The notes under the pieces: model-generated | Told to the model about the DNA's origin: nothing | The model's input: only the letters and a program-made list of their open reading frames with translations | Database searches by the model: none | Assembly: GCA_910584615.1 (NCBI GenBank) | Contig: CAJUAM010000002.1 | Coordinates: 76,542 to 140,541, forward strand | Origin: an uncultured Dorea sp. | GTDB taxonomy: Bacteria > Bacillota > Clostridia > Lachnospirales > Lachnospiraceae | Length of the DNA: 64,000 bases | Reading direction: 5' to 3' | In this document: positions 37,272 to 46,362 of the stretch, piece by piece | Position numbering within the stretch: the first letter of the stretch is position 1 | Layout of the letters: each line of letters starts with the position of its first letter | Translations under genes and position numbers: made by a program

Positions 37272-38576
37272 TCAAAAAATTGTAAGGAAATTCTTGTCCG
37301 TTTTATCCATTATATCAGCGCCAAATAGCATAACCTCATCATATGACACAGTCACTACATTTTCGAACTGACATTTACATGCGTATTCCCTCATTTCTTC
37401 AGCGTGATATTTATTTGCTATAATAATAAGTACTTCTTTTTTAACGCTGGCATAATCATGTATTGATTTTACTTTTTTTCCACATGCCGTATACTCCGGA
37501 TTCTCTGCTGTAACAATAAACTCAATATTTATCCTGCATCCTCTTTGCAGAAGATAATGATAGAGTGTACGTCCGGCCATTCCAGCGCCATAGATCAAAA
37601 CTGTCCCATAAGAATTGATCTTACTGAGCAGTTGCCTTTCTCTTTTCAGGCTGTGATCAATCATCTGATTGATTTCATCATCAGACATTACCTCTGGTTT
37701 TCTAATCTTTCTACTATCATGTTCTAATAATGACTCATCTATTTCCGCTAATGCCTCTTCATAATATTTTCTGACATTCTTTTTCTTGTTGTAAATCAGC
37801 TTATAGACAAATGAAATATAAGTCCCCATTAAATTAATCACCATATTGGTATGCAGCATTTCAAATTGATTTGCATGAGAGGTCTTTAAAACATCTCTGA
37901 TTCCACTTAAAATCCCTATCATAATATCTGCATTATTATATTGGACAAACTTATCTGTATTTCTGACCGCATAGATCCAGTCCCTGATCACGTAAAGTTT
38001 ACCAGCTTTAGTCATAGTCTCTACAAAAAACGGCGGATCTTGATATCTCCTATAATCAGGAAATATAATTTTATTATCCTTCAAAAAACATGTATTATAA
38101 ATAAACTGTGTAAATCCTCCCGTGCTCTGATATTCCCTGTATTTCATGATTTTATTTTCATGAAAACACATTCTCGTATCACTTTGGTTCACTTTCCCAT
38201 CGTTCAAAAAAAGTGCCGAACCCCCGCATACAAATACTTTGTTTTCTATTGCTGCATTATATAATTTCTTCAAAGCATCTTTGTCCGGATAAAAATCATC
38301 TGAATCCATAAAAGCCGCAAATTCTCCATTTGCATGCTTTATCCCTAAATTCCGTGCCGCACCCGATCCCTGGTTTTTTTGGTTCAATATAACAATATTT
38401 TCATGCCTTTCTACGTATTTATTCAAAATTTTCTCTGTATTGTCTGTAGAACCGTCATTAATACATATAATCTCTATTGATCTTAATGTCTGTTCCAGAC
38501 ATGAATCCAGGCATTCTTCTAAATGCCTCTCACCATTATATATTGGTATGATCACGCTTACCGGTATACTGCACAT
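37272..38576 (-). CDS. Family 2 glycosyltransferase with C-terminal Rossmann-like module
   Basis: 434 residues. GT-A domain with VSVIIPIYNGERHLEE, INDGSTDNTE and FMDSDDFYPD (about residues 5-100). After about residue 320 comes the recurring module (VLIYGAGMAGRTLYHYL, FIVTAENP, VLIIIANKYHAEE). Same order of domains as the protein at 17775-19061. It lies between a methyltransferase gene and the GT11 gene. Confidence 0.87.
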   Translation of the reverse strand: MCSIPVSVIIPIYNGERHLEECLDSCLEQTLRSIEIICINDGSTDNTEKILNKYVERHENIVILNQKNQGSGAARNLGIKHANGEFAAFMDSDDFYPDKDALKKLYNAAIENKVFVCGGSALFLNDGKVNQSDTRMCFHENKIMKYREYQSTGGFTQFIYNTCFLKDNKIIFPDYRRYQDPPFFVETMTKAGKLYVIRDWIYAVRNTDKFVQYNNADIMIGILSGIRDVLKTSHANQFEMLHTNMVINLMGTYISFVYKLIYNKKKNVRKYYEEALAEIDESLLEHDSRKIRKPEVMSDDEINQMIDHSLKRERQLLSKINSYGTVLIYGAGMAGRTLYHYLLQRGCRINIEFIVTAENPEYTACGKKVKSIHDYASVKKEVLIIIANKYHAEEMREYACKCQFENVVTVSYDEVMLFGADIMDKTDKNFLTIF

Positions 38577-38593
38577 ATATTTCCCTCCGCATT

Positions 38594-39376
38594 CTACTGC
38601 ATCCGCTTAAAGGTTTCTGAAAATCTGTCACTAAATGGCGCATATGGTACATTTTGATAATTCTTTGTTTTTCCAAGTACTAATGCCCACTGGTAAAATG
38701 TGTCTGGCCGCTGAGTAACATATTGATCCAAAGCAAAATCACGCCTTTTCAAAAAATAACATGTTTCATAAATTTCTGCCCCATGACCGATCAATTGTTT
38801 CTCCATCTCCTCCACGTTGGTAAAGGAATTAGGATGTTCCTTTTTTCTTGCGTTTACTTCTGCCACATACGCTTCCTCATCATCCGCGAAATATCTGGAA
38901 TTTTTCCCCGTGATCAAACATCTGCCGCCCGGCTTTAATACTCTCAATAACTCTGACAGCACTTTTTCCTGCCTGACCGCATCAAATACAGAAAAACACA
39001 TGATCTTATCGAACGAATTCTCAGGAAAAGGAATATTTATGCCATCAAACTCAATCAAATTCTCTTTAAGCTGCAGCTCCGGATATCTATGGGCTGCATA
39101 TTCCAGACATACTCCTGATACATCAAGTCCATAATACCCCTGCACTCTCATTTCATTCTTCTGACGATACAACGCATATAACCGACCTGAACCACATCCA
39201 TAATCCAATATCTTTTCATCACACGTAACTTCCAGCCTGTCATAAAACTTTAACAATAACTTATCATCTACCGTCTTGTCAGCAGCATTGTTATCGTGAT
39301 TTGCTTCATCTACCTTACGTTCCCAATAAGAAACATAATTATTCCAAAACTCTTTATTATTTGTATTATCCTTCAT
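38594..39376 (-). CDS. SAM-dependent methyltransferase, class I
   Basis: 260 residues, with the SAM motif ILDYGCGSGRLYAL (about 56-69), GLDVSGVCL, the motif FDKIMCFSVFDAV and LLRVLKPGGRCLITG (about 140-154). The start overlaps the upstream gene by 11 bases and has a strong AAAGGAGATTAA site. Acceptor unknown; the adjacent deacetylase-like and NeuA genes suggest it may act on the nonulosonate-type sugar. Confidence 0.85.
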   Translation of the reverse strand: MKDNTNNKEFWNNYVSYWERKVDEANHDNNAADKTVDDKLLLKFYDRLEVTCDEKILDYGCGSGRLYALYRQKNEMRVQGYYGLDVSGVCLEYAAHRYPELQLKENLIEFDGINIPFPENSFDKIMCFSVFDAVRQEKVLSELLRVLKPGGRCLITGKNSRYFADDEEAYVAEVNARKKEHPNSFTNVEEMEKQLIGHGAEIYETCYFLKRRDFALDQYVTQRPDTFYQWALVLGKTKNYQNVPYAPFSDRFSETFKRMQ

Positions 39377-40712
39377 TTAATCTCCTTTTGTGCCACTGAC
39401 ACTCTTGCGTATCATAATTTGCCACTTCACAATATCCGTAATCATCTGAAACAGCTATACCGATTTTTTGAATCATTGCGTAATCAATTGAATTATAATC
39501 AAATGTATAACTCCACTGATTGTCAACTCCATTATCCATATTATCCCACAAAAACCGTCCGTCTTTAGTCTGAAATGCCAGATATGGCTGTGCCACAAAA
39601 AGATTGCCATTCGTTTTTACAATCAGCTTCTTTCCATTCGGCATTGATTTAATCTCACATTCCATCTTAATCTTTTTGGGCTTAAGTTCACAATATTCAC
39701 GCATTGCTGATACAGCATCCATATACTGAAAACTGACCTCAGGGAACTCAGCTTGCGCTAGTTCTATAAAGCCCCTTATCCGGTCAACTTCATATTCCAT
39801 ATCCTTATAGTCATGATTAGTAAATGCCAAAATTGCCTTACCCTCTCTCTGCGCCAATTCAAATGCCTCACATACATCCTCAAATGTAATCTCGCAACTT
39901 TTCGCATTCATATTCAAACATCTGGTAATCCATCTTTTACAATCACCTTTTTTCTGATAATTATCATATGCCGGATGATAAGGCTTCCACTCTGTCGGAG
40001 CAAATCGCCAGTCGCCAAACCTACCGTCCATAATATCCGGCTGATCAGTCGCAATACCCTTGACCGCCTGATTTCCATAATCAAACGGTATCCATTGCTC
40101 CAAAAACCAGTGTGCATCTGCTCTCTCTGTATGAAATCCCGGTCTAAACGCTACAGGGAACCACTTCCGTTCAATAATCTTGCGCGTCAAAATCTCATTC
40201 AAAGTACTTCTCCCCCAAAATGCTGTTCCAGATTCATGATAATTTCCCGAATGTGAAACTGGATGGTGATGAAACTGCACTATATCTCCCATGTTTTGCT
40301 CACTGATCATATTCATATAATGGTCAAACACCTTATGATGTCCACTATCTCTTCTTCTTGGATTCTCACCAGTGAACCCAACATGGTCTACACAAAACCA
40401 GCTATATTTCCACCCCTGTCCCATATTGTCCGGCAAGCGGAAACGAAAATCCTCGGAAGTAATCCGTACAAGCATTTTATCAATTGCATTCCAGTCATTA
40501 CCAATAGCCATCCTGCGAATACCAATAAGATTTTTGACTGCCTCTTCATTACCATGAAGATCTAATTTCCCCAAACGTAATTTCGCCAGATTTTCTTCTG
40601 TAGGCTCTATATCTATACCATACACTTTCCGGATCTGCTCGAAAGGCACTTCTGGAGCTTCATATAACGGCCCTTCCGTATCAATGCAGTGAACAACATA
40701 TACAACTTTCAT
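39366..40712 (-). CDS. Polysaccharide deacetylase-like protein, divergent
   Basis: 448 residues. The beginning VVHCIDTEGPLYEAPE has the Asp-x-Glu strand seen in NodB-type deacetylases, and IVQFHHHPVSHSG supplies a His cluster; PVAFRPGFHTERAD may be the Arg loop. The last ~100 residues form a separate beta-rich part (KLIVKTNGNLFVAQ). No signal peptide is present. It follows neuA by 20 bases, so it may deacylate the nonulosonate or its precursor. The family call is from motif layout only. Confidence 0.6.
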   Translation of the reverse strand: MKVVYVVHCIDTEGPLYEAPEVPFEQIRKVYGIDIEPTEENLAKLRLGKLDLHGNEEAVKNLIGIRRMAIGNDWNAIDKMLVRITSEDFRFRLPDNMGQGWKYSWFCVDHVGFTGENPRRRDSGHHKVFDHYMNMISEQNMGDIVQFHHHPVSHSGNYHESGTAFWGRSTLNEILTRKIIERKWFPVAFRPGFHTERADAHWFLEQWIPFDYGNQAVKGIATDQPDIMDGRFGDWRFAPTEWKPYHPAYDNYQKKGDCKRWITRCLNMNAKSCEITFEDVCEAFELAQREGKAILAFTNHDYKDMEYEVDRIRGFIELAQAEFPEVSFQYMDAVSAMREYCELKPKKIKMECEIKSMPNGKKLIVKTNGNLFVAQPYLAFQTKDGRFLWDNMDNGVDNQWSYTFDYNSIDYAMIQKIGIAVSDDYGYCEVANYDTQECQWHKRRLNEG

Positions 40713-40732
40713 ATCCTTAACCTTTCTTTTGT

Positions 40733-41473
40733 TTATCTGATATCCAAATACTTGCCTTTTGACCAGTAATATTGGGCTAATACTTCCATAAGTTCAAAAT
40801 CACTGTCACTGTCAATATCCAAAACTGCATTATCCTGCATTTCCCAAACCATCGCAAATCTGTTTTCTTTACACATATCCAATAGATACTCTCTGGAATA
40901 GGCGTATACCGACGCATTCATATCAAAACATTCTGGCAGCTGCTGTCTCGCCGTATAATCCGATGAAATCACTCTATCGAAAAATCCTGTTTCATCTTTA
41001 CAAACTATATTAAAGTATGGATTTCTCCTCGCTTCCACGACACTATACGCAAAATTGCATTGCTTATTGTAAATAACCTTTGCAATAGTTCCCTCAACAT
41101 CTTCCAATTCTCTAAGAGGTGATGTAATATCTAGATCTACAACAAGGTCAAATTTTTTTCCTGTTAACCGTTCTGCCTCCAGTAATGTATCTTTAATCAC
41201 ATCACTTTTTGCCACAATATCTCCTGCCAGTTCTTTTTTTCTTTCTACAAAAATAAATTTGCTATCTTTACTCTGAATCTGCTCCAAAAGCAACTCACTA
41301 TCGGTATTGACCGCCAATTCAATCCTGTCTCCGGTATGTTTATGCTTTTCCAGATATTTTTTATATATTTCCAATGTATAGTATACAAGCGGCTTTCCGC
41401 AAAACATTCTCACATTTTTCCCTACAGCTCCCTTAGAGCCTGCTCTTGCACATATTGTAAACAAAAAGTTCAT
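40733..41473 (-). CDS. CMP-nonulosonate synthetase (NeuA-like cytidylyltransferase)
   Basis: Activates a sialic-acid-like sugar with CTP. 246 residues, starting with the signature CARAGSKGAVGKNVRMFCGKP. DLDITSPLRELEDVEG and the late ASVYAYSREY and VLDIDSDSDFELME (metal/product site) fit the NeuA/PtmB/LegF family. The NeuB homologue at 46363-47412 would provide the substrate. The exact nonulosonate cannot be told. Confidence 0.88.
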   Translation of the reverse strand: MNFLFTICARAGSKGAVGKNVRMFCGKPLVYYTLEIYKKYLEKHKHTGDRIELAVNTDSELLLEQIQSKDSKFIFVERKKELAGDIVAKSDVIKDTLLEAERLTGKKFDLVVDLDITSPLRELEDVEGTIAKVIYNKQCNFAYSVVEARRNPYFNIVCKDETGFFDRVISSDYTARQQLPECFDMNASVYAYSREYLLDMCKENRFAMVWEMQDNAVLDIDSDSDFELMEVLAQYYWSKGKYLDIR

Positions 41474-41478
41474 ATTTC

Positions 41479-42417
41479 TTACTCCTTTGACAAAGCTATT
41501 TTTAATGTATTATATGCATTTCCAATCGTGTTCATATTTGCCGTTTTCCCTTCTATGCAGTCAAAAAAATACTCCAATTCACTAACATAAAAATCCTCTT
41601 GAGGAAATGTACGACACAGTATCATCTGATTATTCTTGTATTCAAATATAGTATCAGTTATCAGATCCACATCAATTCTCTTTTCATTCGTAAACAATTG
41701 TAGAAGACGTTCTGTTTTTTGTCCTATATAATCCAGGTGAATTTCCAAAAACATATTTTCATATTTTGCCAAATAAATGGATACATCATCACTATCTATC
41801 TCTAAATTAGACATATGACCTTTCATATGCATTATTTTCTCTGGCTCTCCAAATAAATCTAATACATAATCCCACTCATGAATCAAATCAAGAGTCACAC
41901 CGCCGCCCATTTTGTCTCTTGCTGAGTATATTTTTCTATAATCTGCTCCACTCCTCCATGCAGGCAAATATGACGTAGAGATGATCCGCGCGGAAATTAT
42001 ATCGTTATTCTGCAAAACAGAATCTTTCACATATTTAATAACGTTCTTATGACGTAACGGACATGCAACATAGTACACACTGCCAGGATTTTCCCGTAAG
42101 CTTCTTAAATCATAACTCAAAGACTCAAACAAAGGCTTTTCTATAAACAAGTGCTTTGTTTTTTCTTTCATTTCCCGAATCGTATCATAATGACGGAAAG
42201 TCGGGTTAGTAATAAATATAATGTCATAGTCATCCGGCAGATCTTCTGACTGATAAAACTGGTTACTAATGATGTTCTGACAATCCTCTGGCAGTTCCCT
42301 TCTCCTGCTTCTTAATGCATCAATTTGATATTCCACTTTTCGTTTATTCAGAACACCCCGTATATTCTCTGTATGCCGTTTGCCTATGGAGCCAAGCCCT
42401 ATCATGCATATTTTCAA
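41479..42417 (-). CDS. Gfo/Idh/MocA-type oxidoreductase (first of a pair)
   Basis: 312 residues. The NAD(P)-binding strand ICMIGLGSIGKRHTEN is at the very N-terminus, followed by IIFITNPTFRHYDT, LFIEKPLF (the EKP motif) and the C-terminal substrate domain with TLDLIHEWDYVLDLFG. The start is TTG at 42417 with GAGGATTAGG upstream; an in-frame ATG 12 bases later would cut into the nucleotide strand. It sits directly after a second Gfo/Idh gene. Such enzymes oxidise, reduce or epimerise nucleotide sugars and sugars. Confidence 0.82.
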   Translation of the reverse strand: MKICMIGLGSIGKRHTENIRGVLNKRKVEYQIDALRSRRRELPEDCQNIISNQFYQSEDLPDDYDIIFITNPTFRHYDTIREMKEKTKHLFIEKPLFESLSYDLRSLRENPGSVYYVACPLRHKNVIKYVKDSVLQNNDIISARIISTSYLPAWRSGADYRKIYSARDKMGGGVTLDLIHEWDYVLDLFGEPEKIMHMKGHMSNLEIDSDDVSIYLAKYENMFLEIHLDYIGQKTERLLQLFTNEKRIDVDLITDTIFEYKNNQMILCRTFPQEDFYVSELEYFFDCIEGKTANMNTIGNAYNTLKIALSKE

Positions 42418-42426
42418 ACCTAATCC

Positions 42427-43392
42427 TCATCTTTCAATCTCATCTATTAACTGCAGTATCTTCTGATCTTCCGTAAAATTGTATAGAGGCTCGCCGCCTT
42501 TCAACGTCTCAAAAAAGTTATCTATCTCTTTTGCATATGCAGTCTCATTAATAAAATCCGCATAGCCATCCTCATGCTTGTAACTGCCTGCCCTTACTGC
42601 TTTCATCTCTCCTGTTACAATATCTTTATCCCATAATGAATCTGGCGTGCCGTCCCATCTGATATAAAACTCTTCATTAAAAACCTCCAGATGATGTACT
42701 GCCTGCCTGCTCACAACATCAATTAACAAACTTCCAACATTACCGTTCTCATGCTCGTTTTGAATCATATAAACGTCCGGAAAATCTAAATCTAAACCAG
42801 TAATCTTTCTTTTAATCACATTGAAATTTAAAATCTTTCCAAACGTACGTTGCATCCATGGTAATTCAATTGCTAAATACTCTCTGCATCCATTTGTCAT
42901 TTTATTGCTAACAAAAAAATCTTTCAAATTATCCCATGGATGCCAGTCCGGCAAATACTGTCCAACATGATATTGATATACACAGGGACTTCTGCTTTGT
43001 TTTACTCTTTTATCAATATACTGCATTTCTTCCTTATACATCGGCGTTGAAGAAAGAAACAATACCTTTCCCTTCTCTTGTGCTAATCTCTTATTCTCCT
43101 CGTATAAATCACTAAGCAGATTAATTTCAGAAAAAACATGCAACTCTCTTTGCAGGCATTCCCTGATGATAGAGGCATGAAATTGCGGCGGTGTACATAC
43201 AAAAGCACAATCAAGCGAATCTTTCACATTATCCAGTGAATGATAACAAGCAATATCATATTCTTTCTTTACACTTTGCACTCTTTCCGTATTATTATCG
43301 ACTCCTATAATCAAAGCATCTCTCATCACTTCCTTGAGCAGTCTTATTCTTCTCCTGCCCATTGATCCAAGGCCAATCACGCAGATGTTCAT
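42427..43392 (-). CDS. Gfo/Idh/MocA-type oxidoreductase (second of a pair)
   Basis: About 321 residues from the ATG at 43392, preceded by GGGGTGGG; a GTG nine bases upstream is also in frame. The nucleotide motif is ICVIGLGSMGRRRIR, followed by CAFVCTPPQFHAS and HVFSEINLL, where the usual EKP is EIN. That change at the family's catalytic Lys position is notable: this copy may have a changed reaction. The C-terminal domain follows. It is 17 bases after the PglD-like acetyltransferase gene. Confidence 0.78.
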   Translation of the reverse strand: MNICVIGLGSMGRRRIRLLKEVMRDALIIGVDNNTERVQSVKKEYDIACYHSLDNVKDSLDCAFVCTPPQFHASIIRECLQRELHVFSEINLLSDLYEENKRLAQEKGKVLFLSSTPMYKEEMQYIDKRVKQSRSPCVYQYHVGQYLPDWHPWDNLKDFFVSNKMTNGCREYLAIELPWMQRTFGKILNFNVIKRKITGLDLDFPDVYMIQNEHENGNVGSLLIDVVSRQAVHHLEVFNEEFYIRWDGTPDSLWDKDIVTGEMKAVRAGSYKHEDGYADFINETAYAKEIDNFFETLKGGEPLYNFTEDQKILQLIDEIER

Positions 43393-43410
43393 TTCACCCA
43401 CCCCTAATCT

Positions 43411-44019
43411 TTATTTCAATTTCTTTGCCGGAACCCCTACATAAGTTCCCGCTTCATTAATATCAGAAATTACTACCGCGCCTGCTCCGATCACCGCATG
43501 ATCGCCAATACTCACTTTATCAATAACCGTACTTCCGGCGCCGCAAAACACATGATCGCCAATCCGGCACCGTCCGCAAATTGTTGCATGGGGCGCAATA
43601 TGTGTATGGCTCCCAACAATTGTTTCATGTTCTATGATGCTTCCCGTATTAATGATCACATTATCTCCTACCTTGGCCTGAGGACCTATATAAGCGAGAG
43701 GCGCAACAAATGTTCCCGCGCCAATTACCGTTTCCATCCCTACCAATGCAGAATCTGACACAATAGAAACACCTTCTTTGCAATTTTTGTTTTGCAGTTC
43801 ATTATAGAGTTTGCTGCGCTTATCATTATCACCAACAGCTATGATATAAACATCCTGCTTCTCAAGCTGGTAATATCTTAGAACATCAATTCCCATAATA
43901 CGTTCATCTTTATCTGCATTCTCGTCCACAATGATTATTTCTGTGTCCTTATCTCTCTTTAAAAGAGTATTAATTATACTCCGTGCCTGTCCTCCGCATC
44001 CAAATATTACCGTTTTCAT
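43411..44019 (-). CDS. PglD-like sugar N/O-acyltransferase (Rossmann plus left-handed beta-helix)
   Basis: 202 residues. Residues 1-80 are a PglD-type N-terminal domain (TVIFGCGGQARSI, IVDENADKDE, YIIAVGDNDKR). The rest has hexapeptide repeats (VIGAGTFVAPLAYIGP, NTGSIIEHETIVGSH, IAPHATICGRCRIG) with the catalytic His in EHE. It probably acetylates the amino group installed by the aminotransferase next door. Its N-domain is the canonical form of the module that recurs elsewhere in the array. Confidence 0.87.
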   Translation of the reverse strand: MKTVIFGCGGQARSIINTLLKRDKDTEIIIVDENADKDERIMGIDVLRYYQLEKQDVYIIAVGDNDKRSKLYNELQNKNCKEGVSIVSDSALVGMETVIGAGTFVAPLAYIGPQAKVGDNVIINTGSIIEHETIVGSHTHIAPHATICGRCRIGDHVFCGAGSTVIDKVSIGDHAVIGAGAVVISDINEAGTYVGVPAKKLK

Positions 44020-44031
44020 AAAATTCCCTTT

Positions 44032-45450
44032 TTACCATACTTTTTTCATAACAGAGGCAATCTTTTCAATCTTTACTTCATCCACCTCAAACATTGTAGG
44101 AAGATTGATCCCTCTTTTCGAAATCTTTCTGCTTTTCACACATTTTCGCGCATATTGCCTGTAAATAGGCATTTCACTTAATGGAGTAAAAAACGGTCTC
44201 GCATCGATATTATGATATTTTAATTTCTCTATAACCGTATCTCGTACTTTTTCATCCACCAACACAGATACAAGCCAAGGTATTTTCTTTCTATCCGGCA
44301 GATCATTTCGTTGCATCTGAATTTGGGATATGTTCTCAAATATATGTCTATATTTCTCTTCAATTTCATAACGCCACTCTAAAATCTTATCGAGATGTTC
44401 TAACTGTGCCACGCCAATTGCCGCCTGCATATTTGTCATTCGGTAATTAAATCCAATGACTTCATGATAATATTTTCTTTCTTTACTCATTCCATGGTCA
44501 CGTAAGATACGCATTTTATCATCTAACTCTTTACTGTCAGTAAGACACATCCCGCCCTCTCCTGTAGTAATCACTTTGTTGCCAAAAAAAGAGAAGCATG
44601 AAATAATCCCAAAAGAACCGACTCTCTTATGTTTCCATTCCGCGCCATGCGCTTCCGCGCAATCTTCTATTACATACAAATCGTTTTTTTCTGCAATATC
44701 ACAGATTCTTCTCATATCACACGGCTGCCCGTAAATATGCACTGGTATGATTGCTTTCGTTTTCGGAGTGATCGCTTTTTCTATCTCATACGGATCAATA
44801 TCCCAGCTATCCTCATCTATATCTACAATAACCGGTCTTGCCCCCGTATAGATAACTGCATTAATCGTGGCCGCAAAAGTAATATCCGGTACAATCACCT
44901 CATCACCTTCTCCGATCCCCAATGCTGCCAAAGCCAGATGCAGCGCTGTCGTACCATTAGAAGTCGCAACACCGTATTGTACCCCGCAATACTCGGCAAA
45001 ATTATTTTCAAACTGTGTAATATATTTTCCTGTACTGGATATCCATGTTGACAGAAATGCATCCATCAGGTAATTATACTCATTGCCATTCAATTGCGGC
45101 TGCGCCAACGCTATATGCTGCCTGTTGCTGCATTCCACATAATCTATAACATGCATATCCTCATCTAGCAATGGGATAATCTTAAACTTCCCGTCACACT
45201 GTTGAAAAATCCTCTGCGCATCTACAGGATTGGATGTATAAGTAAAGTGTTCATTCATACAAGTCTTTATAGAATCCCCTAATCCGATTCCGTTAAGCAA
45301 TGCTCTCCTTATATCTCCGTCAGTCGCAACACCAACCAGCCGCGAATCCGCATCAACAACAAATACAATTCCTTTCGAATTCCTGTCAATATATGTCATC
45401 ACTTCTTTTATGTTTGATTTTTCACTGCATATCAGTTTCCCGCAGTCCAT
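44032..45450 (-). CDS. CBS-pair domain fused to DegT-family aminotransferase (LegC-like)
   Basis: 472 residues. About 1-115 is a Bateman (CBS pair) domain with RLVGVATDGDIRRALLNG and HFTYTSNPVDAQ. About 118-472 is a PLP aminotransferase: ATSNGTTALHLALAAL, VIEDCAEAHGAEW, and PLP lysine in FFGNKVITTGEGG. LegC and PseC make 4-amino sugars for nonulosonates, where CBS domains are known fused to a nucleotidyltransferase (PtmE) rather than to the aminotransferase. It overlaps the upstream gene by 19 bases; GGAGGAAAA precedes the ATG. Confidence 0.85.
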   Translation of the reverse strand: MDCGKLICSEKSNIKEVMTYIDRNSKGIVFVVDADSRLVGVATDGDIRRALLNGIGLGDSIKTCMNEHFTYTSNPVDAQRIFQQCDGKFKIIPLLDEDMHVIDYVECSNRQHIALAQPQLNGNEYNYLMDAFLSTWISSTGKYITQFENNFAEYCGVQYGVATSNGTTALHLALAALGIGEGDEVIVPDITFAATINAVIYTGARPVIVDIDEDSWDIDPYEIEKAITPKTKAIIPVHIYGQPCDMRRICDIAEKNDLYVIEDCAEAHGAEWKHKRVGSFGIISCFSFFGNKVITTGEGGMCLTDSKELDDKMRILRDHGMSKERKYYHEVIGFNYRMTNMQAAIGVAQLEHLDKILEWRYEIEEKYRHIFENISQIQMQRNDLPDRKKIPWLVSVLVDEKVRDTVIEKLKYHNIDARPFFTPLSEMPIYRQYARKCVKSRKISKRGINLPTMFEVDEVKIEKIASVMKKVW

Positions 45451-46319
45451 ACAATATTTTCCTCCGACTCTCCGCCTTTTACAAACTTTAAACTTTTTAA
45501 AATATCGCTTATTTCTCCTACCGTTTCCAGCGTCACATTCAGTTTTTCAGTATATATTTTATAAAGTTCCTTTAATATCACGCTTTCTTCCTGCAAAGGC
45601 TTATGTTCATCGCGTATGCCATTATTTTCACTAACATGTATCCATCTAACATGCGGTTTCAAATACTCACATTGTTTCTCGTACGTAAGTCCAAGCGTAT
45701 TAGATGAAACATATAAATGTCCCAGATCAAGCAGCAAATCAAAATCAAGTTTTTCTTTCATGTACAAAATAGACTGATAATCTGTCATCATAAAATAGTT
45801 CTGCTGTTCAAACGCTATATAATTTTCATGGCTAAGTACATTATTTTCCAAGTACAGTTTTATGTTCCTTTCTCTACATCTCTTGGAAAGTCTTTCATAC
45901 GCATAGCAAAATCTGCTGTATGCTTCACCTTCATCATAAATAACCTTGCAGTTCACTCTCCCGCCCAAATCAGATTTCTCTATTTCAATCAAAAAACCTG
46001 CGTGAATAGAAAGCACACTACATCCTATTCTTTGCAACAAGTCTATACAGTTATCATAATGTTCTAAAGAACGGCGATAGATTTCATCATTGCAAGAAGC
46101 AAGATTTACTACAAACGGCTCTTTAGGCGGCGGAAAATAAGCATGACAGGCATATTTCAGCTGATATCTTTCTTTCCATTCTCTTAAATCATGTTCGATC
46201 CCATCATAATAATCTGTTCCGCCGGATAACTCTATATTTCTAATCCCACTCTCTGCCATCTGGCATATCACTGTGTCAATTCTATTCTTTTTAATACATG
46301 CTGATGAAACATAGATCAT
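45432..46319 (-). CDS. Sugar phosphate isomerase/epimerase family TIM barrel
   Basis: 295 residues, AP-endonuclease-2-like TIM barrel. Candidate metal ligands are intact: Glu in LYLENNV, Asp-His in LLLDLGHLYV, His in WIHVSENNG and Glu in VTLETVG. It lies between neuB and the CBS-aminotransferase gene, so it may make or rearrange the hexosamine precursor of the nonulosonate, in place of the usual UDP-sugar hydrolysing epimerase. That role is inferred from position. Confidence 0.8.
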   Translation of the reverse strand: MIYVSSACIKKNRIDTVICQMAESGIRNIELSGGTDYYDGIEHDLREWKERYQLKYACHAYFPPPKEPFVVNLASCNDEIYRRSLEHYDNCIDLLQRIGCSVLSIHAGFLIEIEKSDLGGRVNCKVIYDEGEAYSRFCYAYERLSKRCRERNIKLYLENNVLSHENYIAFEQQNYFMMTDYQSILYMKEKLDFDLLLDLGHLYVSSNTLGLTYEKQCEYLKPHVRWIHVSENNGIRDEHKPLQEESVILKELYKIYTEKLNVTLETVGEISDILKSLKFVKGGESEENIVWTAGN

Positions 46320-46362
46320 ACTCTGCCCCTTTTATTCCCAATGCACTGCATAAAAGATATCA

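Noticed and set aside
38594..39376. Ubiquinone/menaquinone-type methyltransferase call
   Set aside because: The class I SAM core is generic and the context is sugar biosynthesis, so no quinone role is claimed.
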